From contig NZ_BAGL01000071.1 of assembly GCF_000308875.1 (NCBI RefSeq), positions 1 through 64,000 of the forward strand: 64,000 bases of DNA, written 5' to 3'. Below are positions 34,698 through 43,047 of this stretch, one piece after another (position 1 is the stretch's first letter; every line of letters begins with the position of its first letter). Under the pieces are notes generated by a model. The model had not been told where the DNA came from. It saw only the letters and a program-made list of their open reading frames with translations, and made no database searches. The stretch is from Nocardia transvalensis NBRC 15921 (GTDB lineage Bacteria > Actinomycetota > Actinomycetes > Mycobacteriales > Mycobacteriaceae). Both the position numbers and the translations under genes were made by a program.

Positions 34698-35435
34698 CTA
34701 TGCGCGCGAAGACATCCGGCCACCTGAGCCGGGGAGGTGGGCCAAGACGTCCCGGCGGGTGGCGCGCATGTGGGCGGCGGCCAGGTCGGCCGCGCGGGCG
34801 GCGTCTCCGGTCGCCACCGCCTCGGTGATGGCGGCGTGTTCGCCGAAGATGCGGTGGCCGTCGCCGCTGTGCCGGAGCAGGCATTGCACCCGGCCGCGCA
34901 GCGGGGTGATGAGGCCGTCGAGGACGTCGTTACCGGCCAGCCGCGAAATCTCCTCGTGCAGGGCCATATTGACGCCGTCGGAGACGGGGCGGCCACCGCC
35001 GTCGAGTTCGGCGCGACCGGCCTCCAGCAGATCCCGGAGCCGCCGCGCGCCCGCCGGGGTGATGGCCTCCGCGGCCTGGCGGGTTGCGAGCGCCTCGAGC
35101 GTCTCGCAGACGTCGAACAGGTGCGCCACCGAGGCCGGATCCAGGGCGCGCACCCGGACCTGCCGGTTGTGGACGGTGACGTAGCCCTCCGCCTCCAGCA
35201 TCCGGATGGCCTCCCGGATCGGCACCCGCGAAATCCCCAGCGCCGCAGCGATATCCTGCTCGTACAGGCGCATGCCGGGAGCCAGCCGGCCGTCGACGAC
35301 CCAGTCGCGCATCAGGTCACGCACGCGGGCGCGCAGCGGCGGGAGACCCGGCCCGCACCGGTGCAGCGCGACGCGCGTCCCGGCCGGGATCCTCGGAAGT
35401 CGCGCGTGACCGGGAACGGCTGCCTGAAGCGTCAT
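34698..35435 (-). CDS. GntR family regulator, FadR/FCD subfamily
   Basis: 245 residues. Winged HTH around residues 34-100 (PLRARVRDLMRDWVVDGRLA, YEQDIAAALGISRVPIREAI, RMLEAEGYVTVHNRQVRVRA), then an all-helical FCD domain with metal-type His/Asp residues (DVCETLEALATRQAAE, ALHEEISRLAGN, GEHAAITEAV). FCD regulators sense carboxylates or related metabolites. It is divergent from the PuuE/MFS/NCS1 operon and very likely represses it through the GTATAC palindromes between them. Confidence 0.9.
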   Translation of the reverse strand: MTLQAAVPGHARLPRIPAGTRVALHRCGPGLPPLRARVRDLMRDWVVDGRLAPGMRLYEQDIAAALGISRVPIREAIRMLEAEGYVTVHNRQVRVRALDPASVAHLFDVCETLEALATRQAAEAITPAGARRLRDLLEAGRAELDGGGRPVSDGVNMALHEEISRLAGNDVLDGLITPLRGRVQCLLRHSGDGHRIFGEHAAITEAVATGDAARAADLAAAHMRATRRDVLAHLPGSGGRMSSRA

Positions 35436-35502
35436 ATATCAGTGCTAACAGAAATATGCTAATTGTTCGCGCCATTCACGTTTCCATCGTGTTTCCGACA
35501 GC

Positions 35503-35526
35503 GTATACCTGGCGAAGTATACTTCG
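35503..35526. promoter_or_regulatory. Candidate GntR operator, paired GTATAC sites
   Basis: GTATAC at 35503-35508 and the perfect 14-nt palindrome CGAAGTATACTTCG at 35513-35526 lie in the 162-nt region between the GntR gene and the PuuE operon. FCD-type GntR proteins bind TNGTNNACNA-like palindromes with a central GTATAC, so the two sites, centred 14 nt apart, fit tandem dimer binding. The surrounding 150 nt is strikingly AT-rich for this genome, consistent with a strong promoter. Confidence 0.6.
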
Positions 35527-35597
35527 ATATTCGTTGACTTCCGCATTCGCCAATTCCGAGAATATCGGCATCGAGATTTTCGGAGGAGCGCATTTTC

Positions 35598-36518
35598 ATG
35601 ATGAGGGAGTCAGCCGCCCGGGTGGGCCCCGACCGCGACCTGATCGGCCACGGGCGGCGCGGCGCGGCGGTGCGCTGGCCGCGAGATTCGCGCCTAGCGG
35701 TATGCCTGATCGTCAACTACGAATCGGGTGCGGAGGCGTCCTACTGGGCGGGTGACGGCCGCAACGAACCGCCGCAGGAATTCGGCTATCCGCAGCCGCC
35801 GATCCGCGATCTCGGCAACGAGTCGATCTTCGAATACGGCAGCCGGACCGGAGTGTGGCGATTGCAGCGCATACTCGATCACTACCAGCTCCAGGCGACC
35901 TTCCACGGCTGTGCGCGCGCCTTCGAACTCGCGCCCGAGGTCGGCGCGTACATCGCCGAGGCCGGGCACGAGGTCTGCGCGCACGGCTGGCGGTGGGAGG
36001 ACGTCAGCCGGCTGCCGCGCGAGGTCGAGCGCGAGCACATCGCCCGCGCCGTGGCCTCGATCGAGAAGACCTGCGGCCACCGCCCGGTCGGCTGGTACAG
36101 CAAGTGCCCGCCCTCGCTCAGCACCCGCGAACTCCTCGTCGAGGAGGGCGGATTCCGGTACGACAGCGATTCTTTCGCCGACGACGTCCCGTATTTCACG
36201 CGGGTCGGCGAAAAACGTCATCTGGTGATTCCGTATTCCTTCGTCACCAACGACTCGCTTTTCCATCCGGGACAGGCGTATTCGTCTCCGTCGGATTTTC
36301 TGGACAGTTGCCGCCGCACCTTCGACATGCTGTGGGAGGAGGGCGACCGGCGGCCGCAGATGATGTCGGTCGGGCTGCATCCGAGGCTCGCCGGGCAACC
36401 CGGCCGGGCCCACGCCCTGCGCGAATTCCTGGAGCACTGCCTGGGGAAGGGCTCGGTGTGGTTCGCGCGCAAGGCCGATATCGCGCAGTGGTGGTACGAG
36501 CACGGGGAGGCGGCGTGA
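35598..36518 (+). CDS. PuuE-type allantoinase / polysaccharide-deacetylase-fold amidohydrolase (copy 1)
   Basis: 306 residues, the PuuE length. The N-terminus RDLIGHGRRGAAVRWPRDSR, then LAVCLIVNYESGAEASY, and ESIFEYGSRTGVWRLQRILD, AGHEVCAHGWRWEDVSRLPR, GGFRYDSDSFADDVPYF, KGSVWFARKADIAQWW follow the PuuE template closely. PuuE enzymes are metal-independent allantoinases of the NodB fold that open the hydantoin ring of allantoin. The substrate here could be allantoin or another cyclic amide. It is first gene of a GntR-controlled operon. GGAGGAG lies 10 nt before the ATG. Confidence 0.85.
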   Translation: MMRESAARVGPDRDLIGHGRRGAAVRWPRDSRLAVCLIVNYESGAEASYWAGDGRNEPPQEFGYPQPPIRDLGNESIFEYGSRTGVWRLQRILDHYQLQATFHGCARAFELAPEVGAYIAEAGHEVCAHGWRWEDVSRLPREVEREHIARAVASIEKTCGHRPVGWYSKCPPSLSTRELLVEEGGFRYDSDSFADDVPYFTRVGEKRHLVIPYSFVTNDSLFHPGQAYSSPSDFLDSCRRTFDMLWEEGDRRPQMMSVGLHPRLAGQPGRAHALREFLEHCLGKGSVWFARKADIAQWWYEHGEAA

Positions 36519-37834
36519 CCGCCCTACCGACTCGGCTCGACGCCGAGGCGCTCGCGCCGTTCACCCGCCGCCGCGTCGTCTACACCTCGGCGGTCGCCTT
36601 CCTGGCCTGGACGATGGCCGTCTACGACCAGATCACCTTCGGCAATCTGCTGCCGACGATCCAGGACGATTTCGGCTGGTCGTCGAGCACCGCGTCCTAT
36701 GTGGCGACGGCGGTCTCGGCGGGTTCGGTGGTCATCGCCCTCGCGGCGGGTCCGCTGATCGACCGGCTCGGACGCCGTCCCGCGCTGCTGATCACCACCT
36801 CGGGCGCCGCCGTCAGCTCCGGGCTGGCCGCCGCGGCGATGGGCCCGGTCAGCCTGGTGCTGACCCGCGCGCTGTCCGGCTTCGGCGCGGCCGAACAGTC
36901 GGTCAACGCCGCCTACCTCAACGAGATCTACGGTCCCCGGCGCAAGGGGCTCATGTACGCGGTGGTGCAGGCGGGGTGGCCGGTCGGCGTGATGCTCTCG
37001 GCGGGTCTGGCCGCGCTGCTGGAGCCGGTGATCGGATGGCGCGGCGTCTTCGCGGTGGCGACGTTCCCGCTGCTGGTCATCCTCGTGCTGCGGACCGGGC
37101 TGCGGGAGTCGCCGCATTTCCTCAAGGTCCGTCGGTTACGCGAATTACGGTCCGCCGGAGCCGAATCCGAGGCCGCGGAACTCGCCCGGACCTGGAATAT
37201 GCAGCAGCCCGGCACCGGCCGCGTCACCTATCTCGAGCTGTTCCGGGGCCGGCTGCGCGGGCCGACGCTGTTCCTGTGCCTGGCGTTCTTCGTCAAGCTG
37301 ATCGCCGATTCACAGCTGACCGTCCTGGCCACCACGGTGCTGCGGGACGTCAAGGGCGTCTCGGTGACCGGCGCCCTGTGGATGGTCGTCGTCGCCAATC
37401 TGGTCGCGGTCGCGGGATATCTGGCACTCGGCCGGCTGGGCGATCGGATCGGCCGACGCGAGACGGTGATCGCGGCGCAGCTGGCCGCCGCGTGCCTCAC
37501 GGCCTATCTGATCTTCGGGGCGCACAGCGGCGCCGCTGTCGTGGCGGCGTATTCGGCGACGCTGTTCTGTGCCCAGGGCGCGGCGGCTCCGCTGTTCACG
37601 TATCTCGGCGAGGTGTTCCCGACCCGAGTGCGCGGCAGCGGCGCGGCCCTGGTCGGCGCGGTCGGGCCGCTCGGCGGGATCTTCGGTCCGCTGCTGTACG
37701 GCGGATTGCAGGACGCCGGGTGGAGCGCGACCGCCGCGGCGGGGTCGGGGGTCGTGGCCTGCGCCGTGGCCGGTGTGCTGATGTTCGGGTCGCCGCGCGT
37801 GCGGCCCGGCAGCCCCCTCGAGGGGAGTGCGTGA
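36515..37834 (+). CDS. MFS transporter (AAHS/sugar-acid type)
   Basis: 439 residues, 12 helices. GTG start overlaps the PuuE stop (GTGA). Motifs: the acidic helix-1 segment YDQITFGNLLPTIQDDFGWS, loop 2-3 DRLGRRPALLI, and loop 8-9 GRLGDRIGRRET, typical of organic-acid and cyclic-compound importers. It likely imports the substrate or a product of the two PuuE enzymes. Confidence 0.87.
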   Translation: MTALPTRLDAEALAPFTRRRVVYTSAVAFLAWTMAVYDQITFGNLLPTIQDDFGWSSSTASYVATAVSAGSVVIALAAGPLIDRLGRRPALLITTSGAAVSSGLAAAAMGPVSLVLTRALSGFGAAEQSVNAAYLNEIYGPRRKGLMYAVVQAGWPVGVMLSAGLAALLEPVIGWRGVFAVATFPLLVILVLRTGLRESPHFLKVRRLRELRSAGAESEAAELARTWNMQQPGTGRVTYLELFRGRLRGPTLFLCLAFFVKLIADSQLTVLATTVLRDVKGVSVTGALWMVVVANLVAVAGYLALGRLGDRIGRRETVIAAQLAAACLTAYLIFGAHSGAAVVAAYSATLFCAQGAAAPLFTYLGEVFPTRVRGSGAALVGAVGPLGGIFGPLLYGGLQDAGWSATAAAGSGVVACAVAGVLMFGSPRVRPGSPLEGSA

Positions 37835-38262
37835 TGGCCGTCGACTACGCCGCGCACTGCCGCCGCCTGCTGCGAGAGGTCGCCGCGGGCCGGGTCACCC
37901 TCCGGCTCGCGGACGACACGGGATTTCCCGCTCTGGTCGCCGAGGAATGCGCGCCCGGGGTGCCGTCGATGCGGACCGCGACCGCCGTCAACCCCGCCGA
38001 CTTTCCCACCTACCGCCATCTGGTCGAGACCGGAGATCTGCTCGTCCAGACCGACACCCGGACACATCCGATCCGGCCACCCGACTCGCTGATCGACGAA
38101 TTGCGCGTCTACGCACAGATTCTCGCGCCGATCCGCCGCGGCGGCGCGACCGTCGGCACGATCTCCGTGCACATCCAGGACCATCCCCGCCGGTTCTCCG
38201 AATCGGATATCGCCGCCGTGCGCGCCTGCCGGGACCGTATCGAGGCCGCGCTCGCCGGCTGA
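37834..38262 (+). CDS. GAF domain protein
   Basis: 142 residues, a single GAF domain: AAGRVTLRLADDTGFPALVA, DTRTHPIRPPDSLIDELRVYAQILAPI (here split across strands), GGATVGTISVHIQDHPRRFS and a closing helix. There is no output domain, so it may bind an allantoin-related ligand and act on the neighbouring proteins or be a small allosteric partner. Its ATG shares a base with the MFS stop (TGATG). Confidence 0.75.
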   Translation: MAVDYAAHCRRLLREVAAGRVTLRLADDTGFPALVAEECAPGVPSMRTATAVNPADFPTYRHLVETGDLLVQTDTRTHPIRPPDSLIDELRVYAQILAPIRRGGATVGTISVHIQDHPRRFSESDIAAVRACRDRIEAALAG

Positions 38263-38279
38263 TCCTCCGAGGAGTTGTC

Positions 38280-39713
38280 TTGTCCGAACCACCATCGCTC
38301 AGCGCCCGCCTGCACAATCCGGATCTCGCACCCGCGACCACCCGGGAATGGAGCGGATACAGCGTCTTCGCGCTGTGGATGTCGGTGCTGCACAACGTCG
38401 GCGCCTACACCTTCGCCATCGGTTTCTTCTTCCGCGGGCTGAGTACCTGGGCCGTACTCGCCGCGATGGCCGTCGCCCTGGTCGTCGTCTATCTGCTGAT
38501 GAATCTCAGCGGCGCGATCGGGCAGCGCACCGGCGTCCCGTATCCGGTCGTGGCCCGGATCGGGTTCGGCGTCTTCGGCGCCAACCTGCCCGCGCTGGTC
38601 CGGGGCGTGCTGGCAGTGTTCTGGTACGGCGTGCAGACCTACCTCGGCTCGGTGGCGATCTCGGCGCTGGCGCTGCGGCTGCTGCCCGGGCTCGCGTCGT
38701 GGAACGAGCATGGGCTGCTGGGGCTTTCGGCCCTCGGCTGGTGCTGCTTCCTCGCGCTGTGGGCGGTGCAGTTGCTGGTCGTGCGGCACGGCATGGAGGC
38801 CGTGCGCCGGTATCAGAACTGGGCCGGGCCGGCGGTCTACCTGGTGATGTTCCTGCTGCTGGGGTGGGTGCTGGTCCGCACCGGCGGCGCTCCGGGGTTC
38901 GAGGTCTCGGCGGAGCGGGTGCACGGCGGTTCGGCCGTCCTCCAGTTCGCCTCGATCGTGGGCCTGATTGTCGCGTTCTTCGGCACGTTCCTGCTCAATA
39001 TCAGCGATTTCACCCGATCGAGCCCGTCCCCGCGGTCCATGCGGCGGGCGAATCTGTGGGGCCTGCCGGTGAACTTCCTGGTGTTCGCCGTGACGGTCGC
39101 GGTGGTGACCACCGGCAGCGCGACGCTGTTCGGCGAGGCGGTCACCGATCCGATCGAACTCGTGCAGCGCATCGACAACACGCCCGTGCTGGTCTTCGCG
39201 ACGCTCGTGTTCACGGTGGCCACCGTCGGCGTCAATGTGGCGGCGAACGTGGTCTCGCCCGCCTTCGACTTCTCCAATATCGCGCCGCGGTACATCACCT
39301 TCGAGCGGGGCGGGGTGATCGCGGCGATCGGGTCGATCCTGGTGTGCCCGTGGGCGTTGTATTCCAGCCCCGTGGTGGTCGACTACTTCATCGGCGGTCT
39401 CGGCGCGCTGCTCGGGCCGCTGTTCGGGGTGATCGTCACGGACTTCTACCTGGTCCGCCGTGGGCGGGTGGATGTGGCGGCCCTCTATGTCGAGGGTGCG
39501 GGGCCGTATTGGTATCGGCGCGGGGTGAATCCGCGCGCCATGGCGGCGGCCGCGCTCGGCGCGGTGGTCGCGATACCGGTCGCGTTGCTTCCGGCATGGC
39601 ATGCGGCCGCGCCCTTTTCGTGGGCATTGGGTGCGGCGCTCGCCGCCGCGGCGTACCTCGCGATGGGCCGGGGCGCCACGGTCGGCACGGAACCGGAAGC
39701 CGCACATGCCTGA
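38280..39713 (+). CDS. NCS1 family nucleobase/hydantoin/allantoin-type permease
   Basis: 477 residues from a TTG with CGAGGAG upstream. NCS1 hallmarks: SARLHNPDLAPATTREWSGY, helix 1 ALWMSVLHNVGAYTFAIG, helix 3 GVPYPVVARIGFGVFGAN, LAVFWYGVQTYLGSVA and LNISDFTRSSPSPRSM. This Mhp1/allantoin-permease branch carries hydantoin-like rings, which fits the flanking PuuE enzymes. Two importers in one operon suggests two substrates or uptake plus export. Confidence 0.88.
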   Translation: MSEPPSLSARLHNPDLAPATTREWSGYSVFALWMSVLHNVGAYTFAIGFFFRGLSTWAVLAAMAVALVVVYLLMNLSGAIGQRTGVPYPVVARIGFGVFGANLPALVRGVLAVFWYGVQTYLGSVAISALALRLLPGLASWNEHGLLGLSALGWCCFLALWAVQLLVVRHGMEAVRRYQNWAGPAVYLVMFLLLGWVLVRTGGAPGFEVSAERVHGGSAVLQFASIVGLIVAFFGTFLLNISDFTRSSPSPRSMRRANLWGLPVNFLVFAVTVAVVTTGSATLFGEAVTDPIELVQRIDNTPVLVFATLVFTVATVGVNVAANVVSPAFDFSNIAPRYITFERGGVIAAIGSILVCPWALYSSPVVVDYFIGGLGALLGPLFGVIVTDFYLVRRGRVDVAALYVEGAGPYWYRRGVNPRAMAAAALGAVVAIPVALLPAWHAAAPFSWALGAALAAAAYLAMGRGATVGTEPEAAHA

Positions 39714-39784
39714 TGGCACGGAATCGAGGCCACGAATGCCCGACGGCACAGTCGGCACGGAAAGAAGGGCGGCACATGCCTGAT
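39684..39784 (+). repeat. Triplicated start-codon region upstream of the second PuuE gene
   Basis: Three imperfect copies, 39684-39714, 39715-39744 and 39754-39784, each begin GGCACGGAA and end in ATGCCTGAT or ATGCCCGAC. The last copy carries the real start codon (39776). The first lies across the NCS1 stop codon. The middle one carries an ATG in the frame of the first. Confidence 0.75.
39706..39783 (+). CDS. 25-residue overlapping leader ORF (candidate)
   Basis: ATG at 39706, 8 nt before the end of the NCS1 stop codon, to TGA at 39781-39783, 8 nt inside the PuuE 2 gene. The peptide contains MPDGT twice, from the duplicated DNA. It could relay ribosomes from the permease to the second PuuE gene, or be a by-product of the duplication. 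Confidence 0.3.
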   Translation: MPDGTESRPRMPDGTVGTERRAAHA

Positions 39785-40714
39785 TCGGGCGATGCGCACG
39801 TGAACGCGGGACCGCGGCGGGACTTCGTCGGCTACGGCCCGGTCCCGCCCCGGGTGGTGTGGCCGGGCGGGGCGCGGATCGCCGTCAGCCTGGTGGTGAA
39901 CTACGAGGCGGGCGCGGAGTACAGCTTCGCCGCGGGCGACGGGCGGCGGGAAGCGGTGGGCGAGTTCGGCGTCGCCATCAATCCGACCCGGCCCGGTATC
40001 CGGGACCTGTGCGTCGAGTCCACCTTCGAATACGAAAGCCGTTCGGGCACTTGGCGACTGGCGCGACTCCTGGACGAGTACGGCCTGCCCGCCACCTTCA
40101 ACTGCTGCGGCCGCGCCCTCATCGAGAATCCCGCACTCGGCGAGTACCTCGAGACGGCCGGGCACGAGCCGATGGCTCACGGCTGGCGCTGGGAGGAGCC
40201 GTGGCGGCTGTCGGAGTCCGAGGAACGCGAGCACATCGCCCGCGCCGTCGCCGATATCGAGACCATCTGCGGCACACGGCCTCTCGGCTGGCACTCCCGC
40301 TGTACCCCGTCGATCCACACCCGCGAGCTGGTCGCCGCCGAGGGTGGATTCCTGTACGACTCCGACGCCTACAACGACGATCTGCCCTACTTCACCGATA
40401 CCGCCGCCGGGCAGCACCTCGTCCTCCCCTACTCCCTGACCTTCAACGACATGCGCTTCGCCTTCCCGGGATACGCCGACCCCACCTCCTTCACCCGGTA
40501 CCTCACAATGGGTTTCGACGATCTGTGGGAGGAGGGCGCGACCCATCCCAAGATGATGACGATCGGCCTGCACGGCCGCTGGGCCGGAATGCCCGGTCGC
40601 GCCCGCGCCTTTCGCGACTTCCTCGACCACGCCCTGTCCCGCGGCGAGGTGTGGTTCGCACGCCGGGCCGACATCGCACGGTGGTGGCTGGAGCACCACC
40701 AGGAGTTCGGATGA
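39776..40714 (+). CDS. PuuE-type allantoinase / polysaccharide-deacetylase-fold amidohydrolase (copy 2)
   Basis: 312 residues. RDFVGYGPVPPRVVWPGGAR, IAVSLVVNYEAGAEYSFAAG, ESTFEYESRSGTWRLARLLD, AGHEPMAHGWRWEEPWRLSE, GGFLYDSDAYNDDLPYF, MMTIGLHGRWAGMPGRARAF and GEVWFARRADIARWW give an even closer PuuE match than copy 1. The two differ in the middle, so distinct substrates are likely. The ATG at 39776 follows AGAAGGGCGG. It closes the operon and is convergent with an AraC gene 4 nt away. Confidence 0.88.
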   Translation: MPDSGDAHVNAGPRRDFVGYGPVPPRVVWPGGARIAVSLVVNYEAGAEYSFAAGDGRREAVGEFGVAINPTRPGIRDLCVESTFEYESRSGTWRLARLLDEYGLPATFNCCGRALIENPALGEYLETAGHEPMAHGWRWEEPWRLSESEEREHIARAVADIETICGTRPLGWHSRCTPSIHTRELVAAEGGFLYDSDAYNDDLPYFTDTAAGQHLVLPYSLTFNDMRFAFPGYADPTSFTRYLTMGFDDLWEEGATHPKMMTIGLHGRWAGMPGRARAFRDFLDHALSRGEVWFARRADIARWWLEHHQEFG

Positions 40715-40718
40715 CCGG

Positions 40719-41681
40719 TCAGGGCTTGCCGTCGAGTGCGATGCGGCGCCAGTGGACCGGTGTCATGCCGTAGGCCGCGCGGAATCGGCGAGTGAAGTGC
40801 GTGGCGTCCCGGAAACCGTGCCGATACGCGATCACCGCTATCGTGTGGTGCCTGAGTTCGGGGCGGGCGAGGTCGGCACGGGCACGATGCAGGCGTTGGG
40901 AAATGATCCACTGTTCGAGCCGGAGCCCGGCCCGGGCACAGAGTTTGTACAGGTATCGGACCGAGACGTGGTGCGCTCGCGCGATGCGGGTCGCGTCGAG
41001 GTTCGGGTCGTCCAGATGCCGGCGTATGTAATGGCGTATCTGGGTGAACAGAATATCGGCCGGCAGCGCCGTACCGTCCGCGGTGCCGCTCCCGGCCGCC
41101 GAACCGAGCATGGCGCGCACGATCTCGACACACGCGTCCCCGAGAAAAGATGCGGCCGGGTCGGCATAGAGGGCATCCGCGTCTTCGTCCATGTAGGCCA
41201 GCTGCCTGACGAACAGCTGATAGACGGGGCTGGCCTGAAGCTGGGGCATCGCGAGCTGGATCGTATCCGCGGGCAGGGCCAGTTGGTCGAGTGGCACCTC
41301 GAGGCCGGTCATCTTGCCGCCGGACCATTCCGCCTCGTACGGCGTATTGAGATCGACGATGAACAGCTGATTCGGTGCGACCGCTTGCCGAACCTCACCC
41401 TGGGCCCAGTGGATAGCGGTTTGCCGCAGGTAGATGAGCAGCAGTTTCGGGCTGGGAGACACCCGGATGAGTTTCGGGCTGCGCACGGTCGCGAAACCCG
41501 TCACCCGAAGCCGGCTGAAGTTGGTGGCGCCGAGTTCCCAGTTCTCCAGCCTGGCGGAGACCCGGGTGCCCGGCCCGGCGAGTTTCAGGTGCATGGGAGC
41601 CGAATTCATCTCCAACGCCGCCGCTGTCAATTCCGCGCGGTCGGTCGCGTCTACGGTCTCGGTGTCGAGTACGAGTGGCAT
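40719..41681 (-). CDS. AraC family regulator
   Basis: 320 residues. An N-terminal cupin-like AraC_binding_2 domain (VSPSPKLLLIYLRQTAIHW, GEVRQAVAPNQLFIVDLNTP) is followed by a C-terminal double HTH: IARAHHVSVRYLYKLCARAG and IAVIAYRHGFRDATHFTRRFR with the closing YGMTPVHWRR. ATG at 41681 with GGAAGGA upstream. Its target is unknown; it faces the PuuE operon tail to tail. Confidence 0.88.
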   Translation of the reverse strand: MPLVLDTETVDATDRAELTAAALEMNSAPMHLKLAGPGTRVSARLENWELGATNFSRLRVTGFATVRSPKLIRVSPSPKLLLIYLRQTAIHWAQGEVRQAVAPNQLFIVDLNTPYEAEWSGGKMTGLEVPLDQLALPADTIQLAMPQLQASPVYQLFVRQLAYMDEDADALYADPAASFLGDACVEIVRAMLGSAAGSGTADGTALPADILFTQIRHYIRRHLDDPNLDATRIARAHHVSVRYLYKLCARAGLRLEQWIISQRLHRARADLARPELRHHTIAVIAYRHGFRDATHFTRRFRAAYGMTPVHWRRIALDGKP

Positions 41682-41806
41682 ACCGGATCCTTCCGCTGCC
41701 GGTACCGAGGTGGGGCGATAATACTGCGCCGACAGATCACACCCCGACGAATTATCCGGCCCTTGACATCCTGACTTTTTAAGCAGAATTGCGCCGTTTA
41801 CCGTGA

Positions 41807-42244
41807 TCAGGCGTAAGGGTCGGTGATGTCGCGCAGGTGCGTGAGGGCCTCGCGCAGGTTTCGCATGCGCCGCGCGCCCAGATGCGCGGCCCATTCGTCC
41901 TGCACGGCGTGGGCGATCTCGTTGGAGTAGTCGGCCATCTCGCGTCCGCGGGGCGAGAGGCGGACGAGGCGGGCGCGGCCGTCGCTCGGATCCGGGGTCC
42001 GCTCGACATATCCGGCCCGCTCGAGCTGATCGACGAGGAAACCCGCGGTCTGCTTGGTGACCTGCGCCTGCTCGGCAAGCTCGGTGATGCGGCTCCCCTG
42101 CGGCGCGAGCCTGCCGGCCAACCGGCCCTGGGCCACGCTGACATCGCCGTACCCGGCCTCGGCGAGCGCGGCGTAGATCCGCTCCTCCATGGATCGATAG
42201 GCGATGAACATCAGCAGACCCACATTCATCTCGTCGTCGGCCAT
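41807..42244 (-). CDS. MarR family regulator
   Basis: 145 residues. The winged HTH contains GSRITELAEQAQVTKQTAGF LVDQLERAGYVERTPDPSDG RARLVRLSPRGREM, a classical MarR recognition helix and wing. ATG at 42244 has AAGGAG upstream. It is divergent from the mycothiol-dependent enzyme, with a perfect 7-bp palindrome between them, so it likely represses that gene and itself in response to a small aromatic or electrophile. Confidence 0.88.
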   Translation of the reverse strand: MADDEMNVGLLMFIAYRSMEERIYAALAEAGYGDVSVAQGRLAGRLAPQGSRITELAEQAQVTKQTAGFLVDQLERAGYVERTPDPSDGRARLVRLSPRGREMADYSNEIAHAVQDEWAAHLGARRMRNLREALTHLRDITDPYA

Positions 42245-42270
42245 CCCACTCCTTGACTTGGTAAGAGAAT

Positions 42271-42287
42271 CTGACCACACTGGTCAG
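42271..42287. promoter_or_regulatory. Candidate MarR operator
   Basis: CTGACCA-CAC-TGGTCAG (42271-42287) is a perfect inverted repeat in the divergent promoter. A second, weaker one (GTAAGA at 42261-42266 with TCTTAC at 42292-42297) encloses it, giving nested dyads. Confidence 0.5.
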
Positions 42288-42346
42288 TGCATCTTACTAA
42301 TAGTCCGGGCGGCGCCCATCGCCGCCCCGCGTCGCCGAGGAATGCC

Positions 42347-42997
42347 GTGGACCGCGAAACCTCTTGGCAGGTCATCGAACAGCAGCGGCGTGCGATCGCC
42401 GATCTACTCGACGATCTGACCCCGCAGCAGTGGGAGACGCCGTCGCTGTGCGAGGGCTGGCGCGTTCGCGACGTGGCGGCGCATATCGCCCTCACCCCGA
42501 ATCCGCCGCCGGTGGCAGTCATGCTGCGCACCGGACTGCGCGCCCGCGGCGACTACAACCGGTTCATCCACGAACTCACCACGCGGCACGCGGATCGGCC
42601 GGTGGCCGAGCTGGCCGCGAGCATTCGCGAGAACGCGGCCACGCGCCGTCTCCCGAAACTGACCAACTACCGCAACATCCTCTTCGACACCATGGTTCAC
42701 GGCCAGGACATCGCCATCCCCCTCGGCCGTACCCTCACCATCCCACCCGCCGCGGCCGCCGCCGCGACCGAGCGCGCTGTCCAGATCGGCTGGCCGGTGT
42801 GGGACCGCCGCCGCCTCGAGGGAATCCGCCTCTCCGCGACCGATATCGACTGGACCCACGGCGCCGGCGCCGAAATCCGCGGCCCCATCACCGCTCTTCT
42901 GCTCCTGGTCACCGGCCGCATCACCGCAGTGCGGGACCAGGTCACCGGTCCGGGCGTCGAGGAACTGACCCGCCGCCATACCGCCGATTCACGCTGA
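42347..42997 (+). CDS. Mycothiol-dependent maleylpyruvate isomerase family protein
   Basis: 216 residues from a GTG with CCGAGGA upstream; an in-frame start at 42287 lies inside the operator and is rejected. The DinB-like four-helix N-terminal domain shows CEGWRVRDVAAHIALTPNPP with the first metal histidine and TMVHGQDIAIPLGRT with the distal histidine, the TIGR03083/MDMPI_N pattern. Members use mycothiol to isomerise or conjugate electrophiles. The divergent MarR regulator suggests inducible detoxification. Confidence 0.83.
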   Translation: MDRETSWQVIEQQRRAIADLLDDLTPQQWETPSLCEGWRVRDVAAHIALTPNPPPVAVMLRTGLRARGDYNRFIHELTTRHADRPVAELAASIRENAATRRLPKLTNYRNILFDTMVHGQDIAIPLGRTLTIPPAAAAAATERAVQIGWPVWDRRRLEGIRLSATDIDWTHGAGAEIRGPITALLLLVTGRITAVRDQVTGPGVEELTRRHTADSR

Positions 42998-43047
42998 TTC
43001 GACGGAAAGTTCCCACGGCATCGACAGCGGCAGGGAGCGGGGCGCTC

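Noticed and set aside
40719..42278. Single 519-residue AraC protein
   Set aside because: The first 200 residues are out-of-frame reading of the MarR gene. The AraC domain and a GGAAGGA ribosome site begin at 41681.
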